Positions 35,501-47,139 of a stretch of 64,000 bases of DNA are shown one piece after another. The number at the start of each line of letters is the position of its first letter. Within the stretch, counting starts at the first letter, position 1. The DNA is taken from contig JAJEKV010000031.1 in assembly GCA_021234155.1 (NCBI GenBank), forward strand, positions 7,640,748 through 7,704,747, in the 5' to 3' direction. A model generated the notes under the pieces. It saw only the letters and a program-made list of their open reading frames with translations. It was not told the DNA's origin and did no database searches. A program made the position numbers and the translations under genes. The DNA is from Isoetes taiwanensis. Its lineage: Eukaryota; Streptophyta; Lycopodiopsida; Isoetales; Isoetaceae.

Positions 35501-38500
35501 CTTTGAATAGGCTATACCCAAATAGCTAGTTTTAGCATTATAGCCTTTTTATTAGCAAGCTGGCATATGCCTAGCTATTCTTTGTAACCTGTTGACAATA
35601 AACAGTTTGAAAGAAAACATATAGGTTAGAATTACTATGAAAAGTGTCACATTTAATTTAATGATTTGACCCTTGCCAGTTTAATGTTCATAACTTGATT
35701 GGAAAGAGCGTCAATTCCTAGCCTAAGAAAGGGAACAAAAGAATGGGGATATAATATGCCATAATTTGCAGAAGTTTGGAATGGGGCAACAAGCAAGGTT
35801 GCTACGAGGGTCATCGTGTTTACACTCTTCTTTATTGTTTCCATTCGGATATGATAATCTATATATACATAATTCATTCTCCTTAAATTCGATTCCTAGA
35901 TTCTATCTTTTTTTGCTGGCACGCGTGCTTCTTTTTCCTGGTTACAGAGAGCGGCCCGATTTGTGGAGATCAACAAGCTCGGCGTTTGCGAAGGATGGCT
36001 GGGCTTGCCAGATTGGGAGCGGGTTTTGGTGCCGGGCTAGTTTTTAATCTAAAAATCATTGTATTCTTAATTCCGGCTCAAATCACTATGTTTTTCTTCC
36101 AAGTCTGGCCGAATCACTCTATCTGTAAGCACGATTTATAATGAGCATCAAAGACTTGGGTTATGCATGATCAAAATGGATGAATTTGTTGGACATATGC
36201 ACAGATAGCTTATGGTAGAGTCTCGACAATCCCTCTTGTACTTGTTGCTCTGATCAATGGCATTGGCAACTTCGCCAAATTGATCGTGTCCCCTGTAACT
36301 TGGCAAAATCTAGCTCTTCATCTTTTTGTTTGCTGGACGTCTACTTTTTTTCGGATCTACCAGGACAAAACTGACATTTTTTGCCACATCCAAGCATTAG
36401 GCAACTTAGAATTATTATTAATATATTATATGTTAAAAAGTTCAATAATCTTTCAAAAACATACAAAAAGAACATATATCAGATGCTAAACTCAATCTAT
36501 ATCAGATGCTAAACTGAGCTAAAGCTGGAATTAGAGGAACCAAAACCTTTACAATAAAATATTCAAAATCACAAAAGCTTACCAAAGTTTTGAAAACTGC
36601 ACCTCCTCTTCCATCACTTATGAGCATGTCAAATGCTTCATTAGCACTGTCAATCCCTTTTCCATAAAAAAAAGTTCACCCTTTGTCTGCTTTTGAAGGT
36701 TGGAGGCTGAAGCCATAGCTGCTCTTCCTATGCAAAGACTATCAAACTTCTGGCCATGGCAGCATGGTCGACAAGCAAGAAAAACTCTAGCTAGAATAGG
36801 GATGTCGAAATAGGAAGCAGCCCCGCTTCACCAAAACTCGAGCACAAAGTATGTATTTTTAAATTTCTACAGAGTAATGCCATTATTTGAACATCATGTT
36901 CGTTACTACTGCTAGAATGCTAGATTGGATGACGATTTTCAACATTTTGGCCCCATGATTGGAATTAGAACTCTTAAACTATTGAGAGTTGCTCTAGATA
37001 TATAAATAAGTAGATAGGTAAGTAGATAGATGAATCACTGATTGGCCTAACATTCAACAGAAGGCCGATGTTTCAAATCAAGTTCTTGAGCTAGATAATA
37101 TTCAGTTTAAGGGTTATAGTTTCTCAAGCTACCATCCCATTCAAAGAAACTTATTTCAGGGGTTTAAATGTTCTTGCTTGTTATTATCAGACTGGCATTT
37201 AACTTGACTAATCAACGGGTTATTTAGTCGAAAAAATTCATCTTGAAATGACACCACCAAGGTATCAATAATTCATGGATTGTCAACAAAGCACCATGGA
37301 CAAAAGAAAAAATAGGTAATGTCTTATGCCTTTTACTAACAACTTTTAATCTATTGTTTAAATTGGTTTTTCCAGCAAGTGGAAAACTTTTTGGATTTTT
37401 TTTTCAGGTTAGTTTCCTAAGGTTTCAAACCTTTCAGCTGCTGAGAAAAATTTTCGATATTCCATAAATCGGGCTATGGTTGAAATTTGCATTTAGCCCA
37501 TTCGTCGTTGTTTGGAGGATTTAGACGACTCCTTTATCCTCGTCATGCATGCAACGGATGATACAAATGATCCAAGATTTTCATTGTCGGTCCAAATATT
37601 GGGTTTGCGATATGCGTTTGATTTTTCTTTCCTCTGCTAAAGATGATGTTGATGATTCTGACAGATAAGGAGCTTAACTTTTCCAGAATGGTGATACCAA
37701 CAAGCTTCGTGGGTTCTCCTTATCCAACCCTTTTGTGACTTCCTATACCTATTTCCGTCGGATTTACCCTAAATTTTGCACCTCTAGAGTAGGCTCTTTC
37801 TTCATCCACCTGTTCATCTGATTTACAGAAGGCTTTTCCGTTGGGAATGAATCGTGGGGATCCTGATTTGATTGATACAAACCTAGATCATGATTTAGGA
37901 GTTTGAGCCAAGAGAGAAAAAACATGAAAAACATGTTGCATGGTGTTGGAGTTTTGAGGTTAAATGCTATGCGTTTTTTCTTAAAACTTGAGGCTATGAA
38001 TGGAGCTACAACTATAGAGAAACTTCTTGCAAACATCATGAGGTATTAAAAATCAGGTTCTGGATTGCACATGCTCAACCAATCTTTCGTTTGAACTATT
38101 TTTTTGTTGTAGTTCTTTTAGACCTTAAATCTTGCCATAGTCTTTTGCAAATGTTTTAGATTCGTCACTTATTCGCTGCCACGGCTACAGGAACAACTAA
38201 ATCATGCTTTGTTTCTACTTCTTGAATGTGTACATTGGCAGTCATTCTTCAGCATTTCAAATTATTGGAGGTAGTGTACTAAACTTCTTTTTGATTTGCT
38301 ACATGCTGCCAAAATTTGTTCTTCCAATTTCAATGATAAACTGATCACAGGGGAGATGGAGATGGATCACAGAGATAAGGGTATAATAAAAACTTGCAAT
38401 CACATGGAAATGAAGACAGATCAGAAAGATACAGGTATAACAAAAAGCTTGCAATCTGGTGTTCCTATTTTGTGTGTTTTCCATGTCTCTATTTTTCTCA

Positions 38501-38876
38501 GAGTTGCAAAAGTGTAGCAGAGGACAACTTTTTATTCAATAAAAATAGACGTTGTAATGTGCTTATTAGCTTAGGTGTTTCTGAATGTGCTTCTAAAGAT
38601 AAATTTCTATTGTATTATTGCATCTTATCAATGTACATTGTGATTTCTGAACCAATTATGCTTTGTGTTTGTACCCACATGCAGGGTACAAAAACAAAGA
38701 AAATTGAATGTAGGATCTGTACTTGCAGGTCTTGCAACACGCATTGCCCAAGGTACACAATTGAATGACTTCACATAAGCTTATATAAGAGTTTGTATAA
38801 TGCACATAGAGTTAGTGCATGTTAGATATTGGTTTAGTGTGCTTATCACTTAGGATGACTAGATGAATTGTCAAAT

Positions 38877-39625
38877 AGGTCTGTAGCTTGGCTTTATGTA
38901 TGTACAGTTTTTGTGCCCAATTGGATGATATTAAATCCATAGATCGAGTCAGCCACTGTCCGTGTTCCCTGTTATTTGTCAGTACCAAATTTGCCTGATC
39001 CCTTCATTTTTTTGCAGGTAGATAGTTGAATGAGGTTAGATAATCTTGCACCATTAGTTGCAGCCAAAGAAACTACTTGCATGGAATGATCGTGGACTTG
39101 CAGAGCAAGCCTTTATCTTTGCAGTTGTCCATTTTCCATTCTTAGATACTTGATAGCCAGTACACAAGTGGCCTAGTCCAGGGTGTATAGTTTCAGGCAC
39201 TACAGGCTTTAGAGTTGCAAAAATGTAGCAAGAGATACCAGAACATACTGTAATGTGCCATGGTCTGAGCTATTCCCAATAATGGTCTGATTTGTTACCC
39301 CAATAGTTGTTTTTTCATTCAATAGCAGAACATATTGTAATGTGCCACGGTCTGAGCTATTTCCAATAATGGTCTGAGCTGTTACCAATATCTTATATCT
39401 ACTATTTACACATTATCTGATTGTCTCTGACCATAAGAATGCCACATAGTACTTTTGAATATCCAGCCTGCTAGCAAGGTTCCAATATTATAGGTCTATA
39501 GGTTGGCTTTAAAGGTACAGACAAGTTTTTGTGTCCATTGAACTTGGCATTAAATCGAAGATAGAGTCAGCCATTGTCCATGTTCGGTATGTCTGCTATG
39601 TTGTGTTAAAGCAGATGGTTCAGTG
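38877..39625. repeat. Diverged direct duplication about 614 bp apart
   Basis: A block of roughly 120 bp containing TAGGTCTRTAG, TTGGCTTTA, AGTTTTTGTG and GAGTCAGCCAYTGTCC occurs at 38,877-39,000 and 39,491-39,620. A smaller repeat (AGAACATAYTGTAATGTGCC with GGTCTGAGCTATT) occurs at about 39,240 and 39,327 between them. Confidence 0.75.
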
Positions 39626-40923
39626 AGGTCAGATAAGCTCCATAGGCCTTTATGTATGGCACAAGGACAGTTAATAGATCTTAGATATTGTTTGAGGGTG
39701 CATCTAAGAGAGATCTACAGTGTCTAAGATATAGGTTGTGTTGTAAGACTTTGACAGAATTATTTGACGCATGTTCACACTTTGCTCACATGCAGAGCTT
39801 CATGAATCTTTTTATCATGAATTGCATGGTCCCCAGTTTTAAATCGAGCTATTATTCTCAACAATTCATCTAATTGTTCTCAACAATCCATCCCCGGCTG
39901 CATGCGGCCACATCAAATTATGCTTGAAAATATTAAAAGCAGTCGCCATCAACTTCTCACAATAAGGTGAATATTGATTGCATTCCATTCTGTTTCTTAT
40001 GTTTACGCCTTTGAAAGTTGATCAATATGTATTTATAGGCATAAAGTTTTTTTTTTTTATATATATGAATGTTGAATAGTAGACCGCAATCATCACAAAC
40101 GTCGACCATTGGATTTGGTAGGTAACTTATTAATGTTGGAATATTAAGCTTTTTTGTTTTCCTAAGGTAAATAAGGCCTATCTTTAAAAAAAAAATCATT
40201 TTACCCTTGTTGTGAGAATTTAGCTACTGTTAGGTTTAGGGTGCAAAAACAGCATACTCCATGCTAATTCATGTTGGACGGAGATGGTTTCCATACCTTA
40301 GAAGATTCGACCTATATGGCATGATTACTTACAAATACTCGCATATGGAGCTCTGGCTGCATTTCGATTCTTTACTTGCCTCTAATTTACCATTGGATAT
40401 CGGCCTTCTACCCTATAACTTGTCTAATGCATTTCAAGTACATCAAAAAACATTTGTTTCTAAAATTCCCTAAAAGCTTTTTCTTTTTCACGATTAGGGT
40501 TTGGCCTTAGCGTGAATGTAGCCAGCTCGGTGGCGCGGATAGCTCCTCATTCTCTATCGCGTGCACAAAGTCGGCACCTATATGAACTGCAAACGGACGG
40601 ACTGATGCTGCTATAGACCGTGGTAGTGCATAGATGGCCCATATATTGCTTCACTTCTGATCATTTTTCTCCCACTGTTGTATGATATGTTTTGCTCTTG
40701 AAGAAGAAGGGAGCTTTGCTCAAAGTATTCAAGGTTTAACCAGCAAAGAAGTGGACAGTTCTGAATAGCCAAGCAGTGATGTGCCAATTTCCTTACCGTA
40801 TGTGATCTCTACCAAGTTGGCTACAAAAGAAAAGCTCAAAATCGACCAAGTAGATGGCAACTGCACGAACCAGGTTCTTGATCCATTTTTTATTTCAATT
40901 CTACCATAATTTTTGGCTAGATG

Positions 40924-41980
40924 TTTTTTTTTTTTTTTTTTTTTTTGTAGGCAAGATATTTTGATTTTATTAAACTGAAAAAAAAGGGTTACAAAGACCT
41001 TATTGGAGTGGGTCCACAATAGGCCAGATATAAATTTGAGTACAATGGTCTACCCATTAGTCCAGGACTAAACATTCCAGGACAAATGCCATTCATTTCG
41101 GCTGGAGAAAAGGAAAAGAAACCTGTACGGATCGAAGTTAAAGCCATTTGAAGCTCCCAACTGCAAGAAGCAAGCACATGAAGAGCATCAAAGCGCAAAC
41201 ATCATCCTGCGCGTTAACTCGGCATGGACAAACATACTGCCTGGCTATACTATAAGTGATACACCATCTTCTAGCAAGGCTGCACATCACACACCTGCCC
41301 CAGGAGGGGTGTCCACTTGCTTTCCAGTGCTACTACACCTGCTTGCCTATACTTTAACTTCATGAGGCTCAGCTCGCTTAAGGTTCCAAGTTCAGGTTCC
41401 CCCTGGAACGCAAGAAACATGGTCCACAAAATGAGCACCTGTTAAGAAAGCCTGGTCTCCCGTCCAAGACTTTCTCATTTAACCTCTTCCTTAGCCCATA
41501 CTATCCAGTCATGGATTACCCTTAGATCCTAATCCCCCACTTGCTGGGAAAGGGGAAGGACTTGCTTTCTGCCCAAAGGTAAACCTGTCAAGCGGTCAGC
41601 AGACTGATATGCAAAGAACAGACCTAGCCCAAAAACCCAGCTGCCTACAATAGCTAATCCGAGCACCTGGAGTGCCAGACCGCTTCCCTTAAAGCAAGCA
41701 AACAGCCCGCAGTGAGTGCAGGCCATCCCCTACTGCAAGGAGTGCAACAACTGCCCTGGATATACCCATCTTAACCTTTGCAAAGGCCTAAACAAACAAG
41801 ACAAGCTTACCTTCAAGACGACCCACCGCTAGGCCTCAGGAACTTCCAGAAATAATCTAGCAGCAGATGACGTCTGGGGTTCTCAAAGAAAGAAGGACAA
41901 AGTTTCATCTCTGCATCCGATCAAAGGCCCCCAACATCAGAGCTCCTGCCACACTATAAGACTGGAAGACAAATCGGGAG
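40924..41980 (-). mobile_element. 5'-truncated LINE tail with poly(A)
   Basis: A run of 23 T at 40,924-40,946 is followed by the complement of a typical plant LINE 3' end (TTTAATAAAATCAAAATATC then TTGCCTAC before the A tail). The segment above it has LINE-like base composition but no RT motif, so most of the element is missing. The right boundary is uncertain and no target duplication was recognised. Confidence 0.5.
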
Positions 41981-43541
41981 GTGATCTAGCAGCATGAAGC
42001 TTCACATGCATGTACTCATATTATAGTCTCAATGCCATAAAGTCTCTACATTCAGTTATTCTATTGAGCTAAGGTCGGAAAATTGTTCTTTTTTGCCAGC
42101 CTTGCATTCTTCAGAACATTCGGCTCATTCCACCACAAAGTTTGTATCTCTGATCGCAGCTAGAAACATCATGCAAGTACTTTGGGGCTTGCTTATCCAT
42201 CATATAGTATTTAACACGATTGTTTGTTTCACAAGAACATAATTTGGATCAAATCTCGCATTAAAAAGCGTCCATTGCACTGCAGAGTTTGCATATTTCT
42301 TTCCAACCAACGATCTTCTTTAGTGGTTGACACTGTGAGTGCTTTTTGAATACGTGGTCTAATAGATTTGTTCATTTTGTATATATCTATCTTTATTGGG
42401 ACACCATGTCATTTAGCTCCTCATTTCAGCAAATGCATTGTAGCACTCTAGCGAGAGTCTTTGAGAGGAGAGTACCATATCAAATTGTCTGACACTTTTT
42501 GTTTTAGTGGATGGACAGAATAAGAAGACATAAGCTACATGTTCACATGCAGTTGCCAGACATCAGACATTGTTTGCATTTTCAATCCTCTAATTCATCT
42601 TGCAAGTAAAAGTTGATAGTTATTATTTTGGAGAATCCCTCCCTGTCGCAGGGAGTTCATCCATCCTTTATCCATTCTGTACTTATACAGTGTGTACTTA
42701 TAGGTGTCAACCTCCACATTGATGAATCCCGTGTACTCAACATATAGTTTCAATGCTATATATACACTCATATGTTCTATTGAGCTAATGTAGCTCCTTT
42801 TTTGTTTCTCATTGTAACATAATGATTGTCTGACCATTGGATTCATGGTTAAGAAAGCAATGTAAGTGTGCATAAAAGCTGCTACGCAATTTCTATTCAA
42901 ACAATTCTAATCCAAGGCTATATAACAGATTTAAACCTGATTCCAGCTAGAGACATTCTTTAGTGAATTGAACACTAAGTGCTTTGTGGGCTTGCTCATT
43001 TAAGGTGCTTGAAAAGCAATAATACGCACTCAGCCAGACGTTACCTTCAAACTTAATTTTTTCTCTTATACATGATTCAGCTCGCGAAATGCAAATATGA
43101 AGAGGAAAAAAAAGAGAGCATTCTACACATCATTCTGAAACTGTTGTTGCTACAATATCATATCAATTCATCATGTACCTTTTTCTCGCTTCACTCATTC
43201 TTAAGTTTTTGTCCTATTCATGATTCAGCTCATGAAAATAAAATTTTTAACAAAAATTTTGACAAATTTCCAGACAATTTTTTGGACTTTTTTTTTTACG
43301 ATTCTTTTGACGAAGGCTGACATTTTTTCTATTGCTTAATCGTTAGAAAACTGATGTTTTTTTTTACACTGCACCGTCACATAATAAACGCCATCCAGTA
43401 GGGTCTGGACAATTGTTTATTTTGTAAATACCATCTGACATTTTTCCGACACAGAACCCTCATTTTCTTGTAGTGCGTGATGCCCATTGATTGTTGAATA
43501 GCCCTTCTTAGACATTTATGTGTTTGTTCTTGCTATCTCAA

Positions 43542-45914
43542 TCATCCTTTCTCTCCTTTGGAGTCATATTCTAGTATGCTAGCAGGATTTTGGCCTTTGT
43601 CAAGCAACTTACACCATTGAATAAATGTTTCCTTCACATATGGCATGGTTGGCGAACTAGGATACAAGCAATCCAATTGGATGCATGCCATCTTTCTAGC
43701 AATCACATATTCAGGAATGTACATTGTCCGTTTTTGTGCCAACTTCATTATAAAGTTCATTTCTCTTACCATAGGAAGCATACCTAAAAGTAAAAATCAA
43801 TGACATGCTACATACAACCATTACGTAAAAGCATTGTATGCAAATGTAGTGGAGCTATACCTGCTAATGTCAGCAAAGTTTCTATGTCAGTAAGTCTAGC
43901 AAGTAAATCTTGAGCTTTGTCCTTTCCATCCTTCTCTTTCCCAACAGATAGTTTATCCAATAAGCCAACCAAAGACGGATATTCTTGAAATAAGCGTTGT
44001 GCTACTTTATATAGAGATATACATCGCGTGTTGACATTCTTTAGCACTTTAGACCCCTTTGTTAGGCCAGCAACATATTGCTTGAACTTACGAAGCCGTC
44101 ACATATTTCAAAGTCATTTAAGAAGCATTGTAACACAATATATTAGCATGTAAGAAACCAATTTAAAAGTAAAACTTAAGAAGAAGAAGAAGAAGAAGAA
44201 GAATATTTTTTAACATCCACGGAAACCCAATCGGGTTATGGGACCAGTACATGAAAGGGGGGTGTAACCCCAAACAAGAGCTCGGGGGCAAAGCCCCATC
44301 ACAGAAGCCTAAAGTAGTATATATACATGCTGAGGGCAAGTGCCCAAACTAAATGAAAGCTATTTATTATGATGATATGGTACTGCTGAGAGACCCTAGA
44401 CATAGCCTGTCCACGGATTAGACGGCCAACGATCTAGGATAATTGCTGCTCCTCCTCGGTATACCGCCCATTTCTTGTATTGACGGACTTCCCTAACCTT
44501 GCACAACTCATTCCGGCGATTGCATAGCTGTATGGGAGAAAGATCTTCTTGTAATGAAAATGTAGTGCCCCTCAAATGATTTCCGTGTTGAAGAACACTT
44601 AGACGACTCAACACATCCCGAAAGCGAATTAGAAGGTGTTGAGGTCGATCAGGACGCGCAGCCCCCATCCTAGCTGCAGACATAAGTCCAATAGCTGGGA
44701 CATGCATAACCCCACAGAAGAACTGCTTAGCGACCTCCACATTTGTCTGACCCTCAGCGTCTGTCTCCTCTACCCCTATAATACGTAAATTCAAAGCTCG
44801 GTCTTGTGCGTCTGGGGCTTGATCTGCAACCAAATGGCGTGGCCCCTCCTCCTGTTGTGTATCCGTCCCCTCATGTACCTCGACCGTACCCCGATGGAAC
44901 ATGCGGGCGCCGATCTGGACACTAGCATCAGCACATGATGGCACATGAAATGGATCTTCAGTCTATATGCTAGCATCAATGCGTAATGGCCCATCAACGA
45001 CCCGAGGTGTCCGTAAACTGACCGCTTCAAAATAGTGGCGTAAAGCGGATGAAGGTGGTCATACATGTAGGTCCGCCAACCTGAGCACCTCCTCCCGTTA
45101 AAGTATCCCTTGCCCCAAAACCGCCCGATCATATCCTCGCTCCAATTCGACTCGATGCAAGAGACCACACACGATCTTTGAATATCAAGCAATTAGGTCA
45201 TCGCGTGGTATGGTGTTCCATCTGGCCGCCCGCCATTTCTCCGGCCTTGCGGTCATGGGAGAAGGCGAGGTTACAAAGGCGAGAGGCAGTCAAAGCAAAT
45301 TTGGACCAGTGCAAGAAGCAAGAAGAGATAGAGCTAGATATGGGGAGCCAAGCAAACCAAAGGATATGGTGCGGTCTTGCGCTTAAAGATGTGGCAGAAG
45401 CTATATGGGCCTGGAGGTTGTGGCAACCTGTGCAGAGATTTAGGCGTGGCCTGTGATGCCTAGGCTGAAGCACCTATCCGAACTGAAATCCGATGCAAGA
45501 TCTTCACTCCACCACTGCCCAATCTGGCCTCCAAATCGATTGTGAGCAATAGAAAATTAATTCAGAATTCAATCTGTATACCTCGATACTCAGAAGTTGG
45601 CGCTGCAGTCAAACATGAGGAGCCCATAAAGACGAGGCTATACCTTTTTGAACTACGACAAAAGAAGTTGTATGCTGCAGATACTAAGTCTTCAATCTTC
45701 GTAACACAATCAAACGTGTCAACAATTTTATATGTAAGATTCATTCTATGTGCCATACAATGGATGCCCAATGCATATGGTGCCAAATTTGTTTGAATCC
45801 TCACAGTCAATCCAGTTCGACATCCCTGCATGACCGAGCACCCATCCAAGCCAATGCATACTAGTTTTTGTGCAATCTGAGTTGGTGACAGCCCCAACTT
45901 TGTTGTTAAAGAGT
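43542..45914 (-). pseudogene. hAT-transposase-like gene relic, spliced
   Basis: Minus-strand exons: 45,914-45,582 (KLVCIGLDGCSVMQGCRTGL, YALGIHCMAHRMNLTYKIV: the H-C-x-AHR-x-N-L core of hAT/TTF-type transposase-derived proteins; donor GTATAC), about 44,110-43,862 (LRKFKQYVAGLTKGSK, LKNVNTRCISLYK, usually V-x-TRW-S; donor GTATAG) and 43,784-43,542 (MLPMVREMNFIMKLAQKR). The order and sequence fit the C-terminal half of the ZNF862/C17orf113-like hAT proteins common in seed-free plants. The invariant Trp of TRW is Cys here. A LINE derivative occupies the first intron. The N-terminal BED or TTF zinc finger was not found. Probably dead. Confidence 0.7.
44179..45460 (-). mobile_element. ORF1-only LINE derivative with (AAG)n end
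   Basis: Open frames 44,944-44,396 and 45,192-44,791 (minus) carry an L1-type ORF1 RNA-binding core: LRIIGVEETDAEGQTNVEV, AARMGAARPDRPQHLLIRF, LRGTTFSLQEDLSPIQLCNR. About 190 bp after the ORF1 stop comes a LINE-like 3' terminus (complement of TATTTTTTAACATCCACGG). It resembles the end of the LINE near 28,135 (TATTTTAACGTTCACGG), and (AAG)8 at 44,179-44,203 follows. No endonuclease or RT lies between, so it appears internally deleted or is an ORF1-only non-autonomous family. It lies in an intron of the hAT-like relic. The right boundary is approximate. Confidence 0.6.
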
Positions 45915-46472
45915 CTACAACAATAACAAATCCATAAGGTTTCTTCTTCTTACAGAGGAGCATGATCTCAAACTAAAATCCACCTTGAATTTCTTTGAAG
46001 ATTGGCTGGAGAACATGTAATCTCGTTGTTCCTCGTTGGTGTCTTCATCTTCTGATGAAACTTCTACTCTAGGGGTGACTTCCTCTGTCCTGAGTGGTAT
46101 CTTTGTAGAGGAAAACAGACCACGTGAAGTTGTTCCCAAAAAAGGCGGTAGCACAGTGTTAAAGGATGGTGATGGTCCATAAGAGGTTGTGGCAGCATCT
46201 GTTCTTGTACCATCTTGAAAAGGAGTTCTTGCAAACATCTCCTTTACAACGGACTGGAATTCTACAAATCCATGTGTCACAACCGTTATGTGAACAGAAG
46301 TACATGCTGCAACATCGTCCTCATTTGTAGTGAAGTCCTGGTGAGAGAAATTGTAGAGAATGTCACAGTCTTCTGTGCTTTCAGCGTTCCTTGTATTTTT
46401 GCACGAAGACGGCAAAACTACAAGCCCACATAGTACAAGTAAAAGTTTCTGTAACAATTCAGTGAAAGACAA
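45915..46472 (-). CDS. Unidentified 185-codon open frame
   Basis: A long minus-strand frame with an acidic C-terminal half (EVSSEDEDTNEEQRDYMFSS) and Ser/Thr/Pro-rich middle. No domain recognised. It ends within 2 bases of the hAT-like exon and starts 10 bp from the first TATTCTGGAATA palindrome at 46,482, so it could belong to the hAT relic (5' exons) or be a divergent partner of the methyltransferase gene on the plus strand. It may also be chance; low confidence that it is a real protein. Confidence 0.3.
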   Translation of the reverse strand: MSFTELLQKLLLVLCGLVVLPSSCKNTRNAESTEDCDILYNFSHQDFTTNEDDVAACTSVHITVVTHGFVEFQSVVKEMFARTPFQDGTRTDAATTSYGPSPSFNTVLPPFLGTTSRGLFSSTKIPLRTEEVTPRVEVSSEDEDTNEEQRDYMFSSQSSKKFKVDFSLRSCSSVRRRNLMDLLLL

Positions 46473-46481
46473 ACTAAAAGC

Positions 46482-47061
46482 TATTCTGGAATATACTGGA
46501 GCAGGATAGTAAGGCTAAACGTATTCCATTTCACATAGAATATGAGCAAGACGAAAGGGTTACCTTTAAAAGGAAATTTTGGCGTCCTCACTTCTGTATT
46601 CTAGTCTTTGAGTTCTAGTCGACAGCGCCAGTGCCTTCAATATTAAATACAGAGACTGCATTCCAATTTGCATAGAGAAGTCATGGACAAGTGAGTGTAA
46701 AAAGTACATTGTACGTTCATTTTCACTTCTGTTGCTTATTCCGGAATAGATTTTGGTTGTCCACAAGAGCCAAAGTGTATTCCGAAATACACTTTGGTTT
46801 TCCTCCGAAGCCAAAGTGCATTCCGGAATACACTTTGGTTTCAGAAAAAAAAAACCAAAACATATTCCAGAATACACTTTCGGTGTTGTTTGAAGGCAAG
46901 TTGTAATTTTGAGAAAAAAATTTCTGCTTCTTGCTCTAAGGAGCTTGTTTTTCAACACATTTTAGACCACAAAAAACCCCTAAATGCATTGAAATTGTTG
47001 TTGAAAAGCTTATATTTGTATTGTTTAAATACCGAAATTCTGTTGTTTTATTCCAGAATAA
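46482..47061. repeat. Palindrome cluster upstream of the ParB-methyltransferase gene
   Basis: Six copies of TATTCCNGAATA-type palindromes: 46,482 (TATTCTGGAATA), 46,737 (TATTCCGGAATA), 46,771-46,796 (arms CAAAGTGTATTCC, one mismatch), 46,811-46,838 (arms CCAAAGTGCATTCC, one mismatch), 46,855-46,883 (degenerate) and 47,048 (TTATTCCAGAATAA). The outer arms share AAAGTG/CACTTT beyond the core, so these are extended dyads of up to 28 bp. They lie in the 600 bp before the likely gene start and could be operator-like or transposon-derived. Confidence 0.88.
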
Positions 47062-47139
47062 GTTTTTGTCTTTGTTTCTTCTTCTTCTTTTGATTTTAAC
47101 AATAACTTTTTACAGGCAAGAAGGTAGCAAGAAAGCTCC

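Larger units (their letters stand above)
34320..43475. mobile_element. Candidate CACTA-type DNA transposon boundary pair, 9.2 kb
   Basis: The left end starts CACTACAAGAGAATGA at 34,320. The right end is the complement of CACTACAAGAAAATGAG, ending at 43,475. Similarity continues loosely inward (GTTNNGYRTCRGARAAAT). Both subterminal regions are rich in TGACGAT and CAGAAAA motifs, as is usual for CACTA elements. The three flanking bases differ (CCT and CGT), so there is no clean 3-bp target duplication. No transposase is recognisable within; it may be non-autonomous, or two different elements. Nested inside are tandem repeats and a LINE tail. Confidence 0.5.

Noticed and set aside
46566-47093. 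Open frames across the palindrome cluster on both strands
   Set aside because: Their translated repeats (VYSGI, CIPECTL) are just the palindrome read in frame, with no domain.
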